Source of the DNA: Basidiobolus ranarum
Lineage: Eukaryota > Basidiobolomycota > Basidiobolomycetes > Basidiobolales
Length of the DNA: 29,427 nt
Assembly: GCA_040143965.1 (NCBI GenBank)
Contig: JASJQH010000105.1
Location: forward strand, 1-29,427
Direction of reading: 5' to 3'
Part shown: in pieces, positions 1 to 12,596 of the stretch
How positions within the stretch are numbered: the first letter of the stretch is position 1
Layout of the letters: the number at the start of each line of letters is the position of its first letter
Notes under the pieces: model-generated
What the model was told of the DNA's origin: nothing
The model's input: the letters and a program-made list of their open reading frames with translations, nothing else
Databases searched by the model: none
Position numbers and translations under genes: made by a program

Positions 1-171
1 TTTCATATATCACATATAAGTTAGTCAACATTATTTAGTCAAATATCACTTAGCTGCAAATCGGAACATATATTTTATATATATGTGAATTATGTGAGAA
101 TTAGCAATTACCTATTGAAAATTTCAAACTTGTCCAAATTCCCCCAAAAATAGCTCATTTTACTCCCACAG

Positions 172-1162
172 ATGTTCTGAACACAACCCCAGATCGTGAG
201 ATGATGCGTGATCGCGATTATTATAGAGGTGGCCGGGAGACGAGTAGAGAGCAAGAAGGTAGAAATAGAGAACGCAGCCGTGAAAGATGGGGCCGAGAAC
301 GTGAAAGAAGTAGTAGTCAGTATCGTAGGCGGTATAGTGAACATGATCGAGATTTAAATCGACAAAGTTATCCTAGAGAATGGGAACAAAATGGTCGTTC
401 TCGCTCTCCTTCCATATCAAGGCATCCTAGAGAAGCAGTTGAAATGCAAAGGGGCCCTTTTGAACCTCATTCAGCTGACTTTGCTCCGACTCGGTATGAC
501 TCTTATCGCCCTCATTATTCTCAGTTACCACCACCTCCGCCTCCACCCGAGGTTATGCCAACTTATGAAATCCGCCCTCCTCCACCCTTGATTCCCAACA
601 CTCCACCTCCGCCTACTTCTCATCCAATTCTCCCACCTCAGCTTTCCGGGCCCTACACACCTCGTAGAGATTTTATTCACCCACCCGAATCTACGCCGCC
701 ACCTCCAAAGTATGCACTTCCACATGATTTATCTCCGTCTCGTAACTCGGAAACCCAGAATTTCTATCGTAGAGATTTTACCCCAACCCACACAAGTCCA
801 TATACCCCTCGTCGACTTTCTAAAGGATATGAACCGTTTTCACACGAGGCTCTCGTCGAGAGCTTAACCAAGGATTTTGAAAGCGAGGTTTGTACTCACT
901 CTATCGTCAACCTTGATTTTGTACGTTATCATCACAGATCATATATTAATCGTTATCTATGGCTCAGATGGCCAAATTCAATCTAGAACGTAAACGAATG
1001 CGGGAAGACGAAGCACGCATTGGGGAGCTAGCTCGTAAAGCCCAATTTGATGTGTGTATATCAACACTTGCAGTGGAAAAACTAGAGCTTCGACTTGAAT
1101 ATCTCGACAAACAACTAGAAGAGCTTGGTCCGGTTCAGAGCATACCTGATATGAGTTTCTAA
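172..1162 (+). CDS. RS- and proline-rich protein with C-terminal coiled coil, 5' end uncertain
   Basis: I do not recognise a named family. Using the ATG at 201, exons are 201-887 and 968-1162 (intron 888-967, GTTTGT...CAG, branch-like ATTAAT about 20 bases before the acceptor), giving 293 residues. The nearer AG at 937 leads at once to a stop, so 967 is chosen. Residues 1-70 are rich in R, S, E and D, like the RS domains of splicing or mRNA-processing factors; residues 110-200 are proline-rich with runs such as PPPPPPP, followed by repeated Y(T/R)PRR motifs. The last 64 residues are a charged helix with heptads ending EYLDKQLEELG. The frame stays open upstream to base 105 and a good acceptor (CCCACAG) ends at 171, so 201 may be an internal methionine and an earlier exon may lie outside the window. 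A nuclear RNA-linked role is inferred from composition only. Confidence 0.6.
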
Positions 1163-3624
1163 TTTAGAACTACCAACTCGGTCATAATCCTAAGGCTCTT
1201 TTTGTCACATCAGACACCGGATATAGCTTCTATATGTTGTCATTTTGGACCCTGGACGCATCATCTCCATGTCTTCTCTTTCATTCCAGATACATACATC
1301 CCCTCTCTTCTATGCTATATTGTAAATTTTGCGTACGTGTTCTTAACATCCTGATCTCAACCTAACATCTTCCCAGTTTTAAGCCCATCAATCGATCATT
1401 ATTATGATCCTCTACCATTGTTAATGCGTCAGGTATAAAAATAAAGGTTTCAACGGAAAGTTTTCTACAGATCCCACTTCAAAAACTAGGCGTATAATCA
1501 TTTGTTTATATTCGCGTTTTTGGTCCAGTCCGCTTTTTTAAAATACCCCGGATATTGGCAAGCCTTAAGTAAAACTCCTCATCCATATTGAATCCCATCT
1601 GTTAGTCTTACAGGTTGGGTGTTAATTAGCAACATCATAAATACTTTCAATCTGATAGGAACTATACAAGAGCGACTTCAGTGGCGAATATCCTGTTTAA
1701 AACGACAATGAGATCAGTATGAGATGGAATTGGCAGTATATAAACGATATCTATTTCTTTCAACAATGATTGGCCATTCATTAGAATAAACACGATGAAT
1801 AAAACAATCCAAGTTCAAGCAGGGCTCTTAAAGTATCCCGATTGGATGGCTATGATGTGTAGTGATGTTTACCACGAGTTCGAAACCTATCTCCACTAAA
1901 TTTTTTCCCAAGTTTAATGTTGAAAGCAACCATATAGTTTTCCAAAAAAAATCCACCAATAAATTTCGTGTAAACCCTATTCAGTGATAGATGCCATACG
2001 CAAAGTATTTAACTTATTCAGGGATTTACATTGTTCGAGTTTTGTCCAACGAAAATGACAACTAGTAAGTGAATGTGAATGTTTGAAAATTCAATTGGTG
2101 TTCCTCCATCACTTTTCTACTGTTAATTGTCGACATTGGAGTTTTCATGGATTCAGCTCCGTAGTTTTGGCATTTGTAATGGTTTTCATTCAATGATATA
2201 TATATATTCATGTAAAAAGATGTACTAGATAATCTCCGTAATCTCTATTCCAGACTGTTCTTCTTTGTCCACAATGTAGCTGCGCTATGTAATCAGATTA
2301 AATGATGAAAGTTAACTGGAAACTTTTATGAGAACACGCAGTGAATATAGTTTATTTGTAAATGATCAGCTGGGGAAAATGTCAGGTGAGAAGGAATCGG
2401 TCTTTGTGAATTTAATCGTGATATCTTTTCCCAAATGGTTTTAGCAATGTTAGCATGGGTTTTCAATAAATGGTGAGTATCCTGTTAGGGGAGAGATTCA
2501 TGGGGTTCTAAGTTGGAAACATCCCTTGAATTGTTGTGGAGAAGTGGAGCGAAGAAGCCACCGTGTAGATGTAGCGTTAAAAGTTTTACCACTATCAATC
2601 AGGATTCGGTTGGACTAGAATCTTAATATAGAACTAGGAATTTGACTTACTAATTAAGAGCTAAACGGTGTATGATGAGTCAAATGTTATTTTTAAGAGT
2701 TGCTGTTGAGTAAAGAATGTGTTATTGCGAATGAAGCATATTGTGAGCAAGAGTTCGCCACCACTCTGGGTCCACTTTAGTAAGTGAAGATTGGCCATTC
2801 CTTGGTCGCTCTCACGGTCACTCTCCAAAGTTAGGTTTAATGACTCTTACTATCGGGAAAATCGGTTACCTCATCATCCTAGAAAAAGACGTACATATCC
2901 ATGTCATTGTGTTCGACGTGGACATTTACAGAATCGATGATACTGTGGTTGATGTTGCAGTAAGACCTTGCTAGAGACAAGAAAAGCGTACATTTGAACC
3001 TGATAGACTAAAAGAGTCGCTTAATTGAAAGTTATTGACTTCATCTATGCTTCCACTTGTAAAGGAGGCATCAAGGTTTGGCACCATTGCTTCGAGTTGC
3101 CGCTTACTAATACGCCCTTTCGGATGCAAGTATCGTAGAGATATCTAATATGTGGCTTCTAACAAGTATCTCGTCTATTACGAAATGAACCTCTTGAACA
3201 CTTCTTAAGTATGTTTGAGCTAGCCAGTCTACTAACAGATCTATGAAAGTAAATTTCCAATGCAAAGTTTTGACCCTGATTTTTCTAATCACAAGAAGTA
3301 TCAAGTTCATATAAAAAATCCCTTCCCATCCGGCCACCCACCAAATCTCATTTTTGGAATTTCCTGCTGATAAACAATCCCTTTTTTATTTTATCCACTC
3401 TCATCCTTTGTTAGTTATTCTTTATTTCACTGACATCCCACTTAGATAACGCCAAGTTTTGTGCTTTTTGTTGACCCTGACATTATTCTAACCTTGAAGA
3501 TACCGTGCTTGGATTGTTTCCTTGTTTATTATCTTTAGAGTGTTGTCTAAAATATCTCCAAGTTATCCTCCAGATATCTCAACCCATAAACACTACACTC
3601 TAATATACATACATAGAAAGCGTT
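1163..3624. other. Long AT-rich spacer without recognisable gene
   Basis: About 2.4 kb. A possible poly(A) signal AATAAA at 1440-1445 could serve the preceding gene. All six frames are broken by stops; the longest frame, 76 codons on the minus strand at 3107-3337, shows no family motif. I looked for tRNA A/B boxes and found only an isolated GAGTTCGAAACC at about 1875 whose flanks do not pair. The last 150 bases before 3625 are probably promoter and leader of the Snt2 gene. The length is unusual beside the other spacers here, which are 0.2-0.9 kb. Confidence 0.6.
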
Positions 3625-6600
3625 ATGTCCTCGGAAGAGAAGAGAGAACCACCTTCCTCTATCACCTTAGAAGACGGGACTCCAGTTCACTTAAACGGTA
3701 TTTTTCTTCTGCTTTGTTTTAGATATCCCTTGATATATCACGGTCCCAACCCACCTGATACTTTGGATATTTCTCAGTTACTTTATGGGAGATAGTTACC
3801 AGTTGGTTGAGATTGATACTTAGATTTACTCTTTCTATTAGACTATGTCTACGTAGCATCTGAATATGTTATTGCTGAACCATATTTTGTCGCCCGAGTA
3901 ATGGAGTTCCTGTATGATGACATTGACGATGACCTGAAAGTCCGAGTTGCTTGGTTCTACCGACCTAAAGATGTCACAGCTGGACGACGCAAGAATGACA
4001 ACCGAGTTTTATTCGCGACGATGCATTCTAGTACTCACCCGATTTGTAATATTAAGAGTGTTTGTATGGTGAAACACTTACACTATATATCTGACCTTGA
4101 GCAATACAAAGAAAAGGAAGACCACTTCTATTACAGTCAATTATTTGACCGATACATATGTCGTACCTACGAGGTTGTTCCATGTGAGACCATTAAAAAT
4201 GTGCCCGTGGATATCGCCGTTGCTTTACGCCAACGGTACAAATTTATCTTGGCTGAGGAGGCCAAGGCATTAGATTTCAAAAATCCTCATCGTGTATGTG
4301 CAAAATGTAACGAGTGGTGCCCAGGGTAAGTGCAAACTACTAATGATTATCGGGATATTGCGAGAGATTTACATGAGTGGTTCGTATGTGTTCGTACATG
4401 GATTAACGCTTTCTTCATTAACCTAGTTCGGAAGCTATTAAATGTGCTATATGCTATAATAGTTATCATATGAGTTGCACATCTCCCCCGATCACCAAAA
4501 AGCTTGCCAAAGGGTATGCTTGGCAATGTGCTCCTTGTCTACGAAAGTTAGCTGAAGGGGCGCTGGAACCAAGTCAAGCTTCAGCCAAGTCACTGAAGCT
4601 CCAGGAACAGGAGAAAGAAGCCAAAATACGAGGTAAGCAAAGAGGGATCTTGAGCTATTCATCCCACCTTACTAAACATTTTCCATTCAAGCTGAACTTG
4701 AAAAAGCCGAACAAAATCCGGAGAACATGCCCAAAGGGAATAAATTATGGCCTTTTAGATATTTCGGTATACATTCCAAAGTGAACGACATTTTTGGTAT
4801 GTTATCTTCTTCACTAGGTTCATTTATGTCCATGCAAATACCAACCCATTGGGAATCGTTTTAGATTACGACGATCGTATTTATCCTAGAGCTGCCTCTC
4901 GTATTGGAGGAAGATACCAGGCCAATATTCCAGAGCTTATCACCGCAAACTCTGCATCTGCCTCTGATTCCAATGCGCCTACACCTAATTCCATGATAGA
5001 TTCTAGCCAGAGTCGGTCTAGTTCCTCAAAAAAGCGCAAATCCAGTAGATATACAACTGGAGTGAAATACTCCGACGGTAAGTGAATTCATTGTATTGAT
5101 TCATTCTCCAAGCACAGCATCATAATCTTCACTTACTAGAACGCGTCAAACTTCCAGTTCGTGGCATTGGAAAAACCTCCACTCTAATATTCTCCAAACC
5201 TGATCGAGTCTCTTCAGAAGAAGGTAACATCCCATTCCCGTTCCCATTCCCGTTCATTGGATTGGATTAAATTGAATATTAACCTAACAAATTCATTTAT
5301 AGTGAATGAATTCGTGAAGAAGGTCCAAAGCATTCAATTACCGGTATCCCCGTATTCACCCGATGTTTATGACCGAATTTTATCGGAATTACAAAGAACC
5401 AATATGAATTGGGATGAGGTGTTTCGAAATATGCATAATTTAGTACCGGAAGATTTGAATACCGCACAATGGACCAAAGAAGAGATCGGTCAGTTTGAAA
5501 GAGGGATCATTACATATGGTCATGACTTGCAGATGTTTAAGAAGCAGGTATGCACCATCTCCCAATTCACCTACATATATCTATTACTGAATTGTTGGGG
5601 GCTTGCTTTTAGATTTCTACTAAGACTATGGGACAAATCGTACGATATTTCTATTTATGGAAGAAATCCGATAGATATCAGCCAGTCTATGAACAATTTA
5701 CTAAAAAGTACCGACCTAGGTATGTTCGTTTGTTCTTTGTTTGTTTATCGGTCACCGAAATTAAAGGGGACTTTGATTCGGTTCATTAGTAAAAAATTCA
5801 AAAAACGCAACGGTGAAGGTGAAGGTACCGAGGAAAAAAAGGAGGATTCCCCTAAACCTGAAATAGTGAAGAGCGTTCTGGTGGAAGACGAGGATGATTT
5901 ATTAGAGGGAAATTCGCGTCGTTGCATCAACTGCTCGGCTACCAAGTCAGAAAAATGGTATCGAGCTCCTGGCCAGCTTATGTCCAGTAGGATTGGGAAG
6001 AAGGCTCTTTGCAAAGCGTGTGGTATCTACTGGCTGAAGTATGGAGAATCAAGACCTTTGTATGAAAGGGGTAGAGAAGGTAGAGCATATGGCACTTCGG
6101 TTTTCAGCAGTACTGGTATTCATCATTTCTTGGTATTCTGCTTAGGTAAAAGCAATGGTAAGAAGAAAAGAACTAGTGAAGCACCGCAGGAGAAATCCCG
6201 GAAAAAATCGTCTTTAGATGTAATCTATTGAATTTTTATCTTTCACTTTCGGAAAATTCTCTATAACTAGTTTTTACTTAGGTTAAGCCGAAGGAACCGC
6301 CGAAAAAGATATTTAAACCAACACCGTGCGGAGTATGTCGACTTGACAATCGATCAGATGTTTTATTGACTTGCTCAGAATGTGGTTTGTCAGTTCACAG
6401 TGGTAAGCAACACTTCATCTCATTATCAATGAAAGTCGTATTAAACACCTTCTTAGATTGCTACGGTGTTCAGGATAAGCCCCCCAAGGATTGGACTTGT
6501 GATCCCTGCGCCAATATCAAGAAGCCTTCCGCTTCCTTGGTTCGTATAGATTGTAAATGCGTATTGTTGATAGATATTTATTCTCTTGAACGATTTAGAG

Positions 6601-7516
6601 TTTTCATTGCGTCTTGTGCAGAAACCCAGAAACCATTCAACCACATCAAGCTCTCAAAAAAACCATTGGAAACAATTGGTGCCATGTGGTCTGTGCTACC
6701 TGGATACCTGAGATTACCTTTGGTGATGCGAAATGCTTCGAGCCCATCGAAGGGATAGGAGTCATCGCTCCGTCGAAATGGAAACAGGTTACTATTTCAA
6801 GTATATAGTTGTTGTAGTCGAATGTCAGCTGATCCTTTCTTTTATCTAGACATGTAGCATTTGTGGAATATCTGATGGCGCATGTGTTTCTTGTGCTGGG
6901 GGTAATTGTAGGAAAACGATGCATGTGTATTGCGCCCAAAAGTCTGGTTGCAAACTTGGATTTGAAGTATTTCCTGTCGGGGGAAAGAAGGCAAACCAAA
7001 ATATTACCAAGAATACATTCCCAAGCAACGCAACGCTAGCTCCAAAGATATGGTGTCCAGATCATAACCCTAACAGCACGAATGTAATCGAAATGGCAGC
7101 AACTAACCCCGAAACCAAATCGGTAAATTTCTTGATTGAACTAACGGTTCATATGGAACCAAGACTGAATATACATTTTTTTCTAGACCGCACTTTATAT
7201 GTACAACACAAAAGTCAAGCAATCAGAAACATCCACCTCCGGAGCAATGCGTTTATCCAAATTATTACTGGCGGCAGCTAGTGCCAGAAAACGTGTTTTA
7301 GTACCAAAAAAGGTCGACTGGTTATCTGCCAGCTCCTTACCACAACAGCATTGTGTTAAATGCAACATAGATGTATCTCCTATATGGTGGCAAGTGGGCA
7401 CTGTGAAAAAAGATTGCTTAAATCTGCCCGAGCAAACTTCAGACTCCGAGAAGATATGTCATAAATGCTACTGGGAATACAAAGAACAATCAGAACCAGT
7501 ACCACCTGCCAATTAG
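3625..7516 (+). CDS. SNT2: Snt2-like BAH/PHD/SANT/GATA chromatin reader
   Basis: Homologue of fungal Snt2, a nuclear chromatin reader that works with JmjC/Lid2-Ecm5-type and Rpd3 histone-modifying complexes. Exons: 3625-3697, 3842-4325, 4427-4632, 4692-4796, 4865-5077, 5140-5223, 5303-5547, 5613-5719, 5790-6079, 6146-6219, 6282-6402, 6457-6539, 6599-6787, 6850-7122, 7187-7516; 958 residues. Seen in order: BAH domain (about 15-150, with DYVYVASEYV and VAWFYRPKDV), PHD finger 1 (177-226, CAKC...CAIC...CAPC), the WPFRYFGIHSKV / DDRIYPRAASRIG block, SANT domain (440-500, WTKEEIGQFERG), GATA-type finger (550-590, CINC...CKAC), PHD finger 2 (from about 644), an extended PHD (700-840, CVLC...CSIC...WCPDHN) and a second GATA-like finger (905-945, CVKC...CHKC). 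The start gives a short leader then the family's LEDGTPVHLN. The donor at 6540 (GTTCGT) and the first intron (144 bp) are the least certain joins. Confidence 0.9.
5231..5251 (-). repeat. Four-tract G-quadruplex motif in an Snt2 intron
   Basis: Four CCC triplets spaced exactly six bases apart (5231, 5237, 5243, 5249) with three-base spacers ATT/GTT/ATT. On the minus strand, the template strand of the host gene, this reads G3-N3-G3-N3-G3-N3-G3, a canonical quadruplex pattern. It starts seven bases after the 5' splice site at 5224. Confidence 0.75.
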
Positions 7517-8157
7517 TGGACGTAAAGCGGCGAATTATCTACCTTTCTTTTTAGTACTGAATCAACTGCTCATCATTCAGAATTTGTTCTTTACCACTGC
7601 CTCGTTTCCCCCTATTCGTCTCCTTTCAACTACTTGTAACATTCAAATTCCCTCATAGATCCTTTAGTCACTCTTTCCATTGATATTCGCCTTTTGTTCT
7701 TGAAAAAACTCTTAATATTTCTTCATTATCTCAAAGATTTCTTTTGTAGATACCTTGCCCCTTCTTCCCTCTAAAAAATGTTTCTTTTGAAATACAACTA
7801 TCTGTTCTAGTATCAGCCGAGTCGGAATACTCCGCTCTATTATTTTCATTGGTCTTGTCCTCTACGAATAGTCAATGTTTGGTTCACTTTTGCATACATG
7901 CTCAATACCTTCAAACAAGCACGTGAAAGCAAGGGCAAAGATATTGGTTGAGAATGATTTGATAGCGTTTTAGTACTTACTATATTTGGCAATGGGATCT
8001 TCTGCTTGACATGAATCTATTGTGTCACATTGACCATTAATGAGTGATTTATAGGGGCATGAAAGCAAGTACAATCAACAGATGGCCTGTTAGTACTTAA
8101 ATTGGATTAGGGTCAACCATTCATTTATTCGCTATGAGCAATTGGGGAGGAAGAAGT
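7517..8157. other. Spacer downstream of the Snt2 gene
   Basis: AT- and pyrimidine-rich sequence following the Snt2 stop codon; it probably contains that gene's 3' UTR. No reading frame or RNA gene is recognised. Confidence 0.6.
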
Positions 8158-8165
8158 TATATAAA
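8158..8165 (+). promoter_or_regulatory. TATA box (TATATAAA)
   Basis: A perfect TATATAAA lies 55 bases before an ATG at 8220, and the leader between is pyrimidine-rich. This spacing suits a TATA-directed start about 30 bases downstream plus a short leader. Confidence 0.45.
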
Positions 8166-8219
8166 GACGTTCAAGTATCAAACCATACCACTAGCCTCTT
8201 TGCTTTTCTTCCACTTATC

Positions 8220-8396
8220 ATGAACTCTCCGAAGCAACCCAAACTGATTCAACGTGTAGAACGTTGCCAAATAGCTGAGCCACTACTGGATATTGTTTCG
8301 ATACCGGAGATTGTTACCGTTACAGCCACGAGCTCTCCAGTACGCTTCTCGAATACGTTTCCGTTGCGTGCAATGATTCTACTGGATTCTCGATGA
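8220..8396 (+). CDS. Possible 58-residue protein, unrecognised
   Basis: A short open frame, starting MNSPKQPKLIQRVERC and ending LLDSR, placed 55 bases behind a TATATAAA. The stretch is clearly less AT-rich than the spacer on either side, which together with the promoter is the reason for listing it. No signal peptide, membrane segment or zinc motif is seen, and no family is recognised. It lies in the 3'-3' spacer between the convergent Snt2 and F-box genes. It could instead be one exon of a longer gene, a non-coding RNA gene, or chance. Confidence 0.25.
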   Translation: MNSPKQPKLIQRVERCQIAEPLLDIVSIPEIVTVTATSSPVRFSNTFPLRAMILLDSR

Positions 8397-8675
8397 TATT
8401 TTGGCTTTGAGTTCTCAATAACATATCAACTGAGAGTTAAACCACAAATCTCAAGCCCCTCATAACTTTGAGCCTTGAAGCTCATAAACCATGTTCATAC
8501 ATTATCCACTATGTGCTGCACGCATTTTGTAGCTAGCAATTGGATCTCCAACATCAAATGGTCCCTGGAATATTGAATGTAGCTACAATACATATATATC
8601 TCTTCAAGCCAGTTGTCACGTTTTAAAAGGACAAACAATAAAATGAGAGCAATGAATTAAGATGAGACAGGTTGT
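8397..8675. other. Spacer between the small frame and the F-box gene
   Basis: AT-rich, no gene seen. It contains AATAAA near 8637-8642 on the plus strand, usable by the small frame, and presumably the 3' UTR of the minus-strand F-box gene. Confidence 0.5.
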
Positions 8676-10357
8676 TTAATTGCATGAATAGATGAGGTCG
8701 CTTCTTTTAAGAAGCTCTTTGGAAATGCCCACACCGTCAGAATTACCGATAACATGCAATCGTTTGAGGCGAGTACATCTGTCTATTAAGTATTCTAAAG
8801 CAGAGTCAGAAACATACTCTCCATTGGTAATTCGTAGCTCCTTTATATAGGGAGTAGTCTCAGCTATCAACCTTAGTAGCTCATCGGTCATGGTCCAACC
8901 CGTGATGCCGAATCTTCTAATGCGATGTCCATATTTGCGTAGAAATGGGAACAGTGGGCTTACTTCAGATGGACAGGAATTGTTGTCTGCTTTGTCGAGC
9001 ATCAGGAACTCTAATTGTGTACAATGCTCACTGATTGATTCGATCGATTTGACGCTTATGTCGGTGGTATTCAAGTCTAGTTTGCGCAAGTTTCGGCACT
9101 TCTGAACTATTGGAGTAACACTTGAGTCGGAAATGTTGGTGAAATACAGGGAGACCTCTATCAAATTTGGGCAATGTTGTGCAATGACCTCGCCAATATC
9201 CACAGGTAATTTACTAAACGAGATCGATAACTTGGTCAAATTACTTCCGCAAGAGGCCAAGAATTTCCCCCAACTGTTTAACGGTGCGGGTTCTTTGGAT
9301 ATGTATGTTAATTCCAACTCCTTTAAATTCTTCTTTCTACTCTTTGATAATATGTTTAGCATATCTGCGAAGGGAAAGTGGGAGATAGAGAAGCTTTCCA
9401 GTTTTATCAATGATCTCCATAATTTACCCATCAACTCTTCTGGTATGGATACTCTTGCTTCCCGACTGAATAGAATTCCGGCTGTTTTCAATTTTCCACC
9501 GAATTTTTGGATCATTTGTCGTAATAAATTATGAACTGTTATATCGCTATAAGTTCCGGTGAACTCGAATTTGATTTGATTTACCTTGGAGCAGTGAGAA
9601 GCTAACGAAGTGAGTAAGTTACGGGGTATATCATTTGCGCATAATTCAAATCGAGTTAAATTAGGTAATCGTTGTAAGAGAGATTTTATCAAGGTTTCCT
9701 CGAATTCGTCCCCGATTAGTTCTATAAAAGTGAGGGTATTTGAAGTGGGAAAGGTGATAGGCAAAGAAATTCCAGAAAATCCGGTCAATCTTAAACTGAT
9801 TTCCTTTAGTTTGGCGCAGTCTCGAAATAAGGTAGTTAAAAATGGGATCCCTTCCTCCGATGGAGTCACCTCTATAGAATGGACCTTTCGAAGTTTGTTT
9901 AGAGAGCCAGAATCTACAGTGACAAGGGAATGTTGCGAAAGAGAGGCGAAACAGGGGAATATCACTTGTTGTAGGTTTGGTAAGTATTTTAGTAATTTTT
10001 GAAGGTAAGCCATGATTTCTCTACGATATCCATCGCAATCTAAGTATAAAACCAGCTTTGCCACTTTAAAATAAACCCAATTAGAAAACAGTTCAGCTAT
10101 CCATAATATATAGTGTGATAAACGCGTATACCTTCCGGGTTTTCTACCACTATTTTTCTAAAACTTTCGAATTGTGTACATTTGTAGAATACCGGTGAAC
10201 GCCATAAGAAAGGTTTTGCGACGTGATACCATTTTTTTGAAACCAGACAACAGTTGGTTAAAGTTTGAAAATCTTCTTGGAACCAGTGGAACACATAAAC
10301 TAGTATTTCTTTGGTGAGAGGTGAAGTGGTCGGCTCTGCATCACTTGGTACTTCCAT
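8676..10357 (-). CDS. F-box/leucine-rich-repeat protein
   Basis: Predicted substrate adaptor of an SCF ubiquitin ligase. Two exons, 10357-10132 and 10063-8676 (intron 10131-10064, GTATAC...AAAG), give 537 residues. Residues 13-55 are an F-box: LTKEILVYVFHWF, then the LTNCCLVSKKWYHVAKPFLW signature expected for Skp1 binding. From about residue 90 to the end runs a series of degenerate leucine-rich repeats with the cysteine-containing LxxLxLxxCxx spacing typical of FBXL proteins, for example SALEYLIDRCTRLKRLHVIG. The substrate cannot be told from sequence; fungi carry many divergent FBXL genes and no orthologue is named. The exon join is phase 1 and restores a valine codon; the GTG at 10064 is therefore not a start. 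It is divergent from Dus2 with 413 bases between start codons. Confidence 0.85.
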
Positions 10358-12403
<2,046 letters not shown>

Positions 12404-12596
12404 TAAATCAAGTAAATATTTCCAGTGTGGAGCATTGGCCAAACAGTTTATTTTGGATGAGTACTGTAGAGTGTGTATGTAAGAATGATGCAATATGACG
12501 ATAAATATACCCATCGTAAAGAGACTCATGATATGTTACTCGGATCAATATTTTGGGGATTTTACTTTCTTGCCTCGTCTCGCCTTGGATTCCGCA

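Noticed and set aside
937-967. Acceptor AG at 937 for the intron of the first gene
   Set aside because: Using it gives a stop after three codons; the AG at 967 keeps the frame and has a branch-like ATTAAT at a proper distance.
1865-1890. GAGTTCGAAACC resembling a tRNA B box
   Set aside because: The flanking bases cannot form a T-arm stem and no A box or acceptor stem lies at the right distance.
3107-3337. 76-codon minus-strand frame before the Snt2 gene
   Set aside because: Composition looks random, no domain pattern, no promoter or splice context.
4817-4864. Apparent coding stretch (IYVHANTNPLGIV) joined to the Snt2 DDRIYPR block
   Set aside because: It is open in the same frame, but no in-phase acceptor starts it; an intron 4797-4864 (GTATGT...TTTTAG) restores the family sequence NDIF-DYDDRIYPR exactly.
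8220-8396. Resemblance of the small frame's N terminus to ribosomal protein eS28
   Set aside because: Only the first few residues are alike; the conserved RGGVTQVRVEF core is absent in all three frames.
8898-10002. Several plus-strand frames of 60-133 codons
   Set aside because: They lie opposite the long, clearly coding LRR exon of the F-box gene and are shadows.
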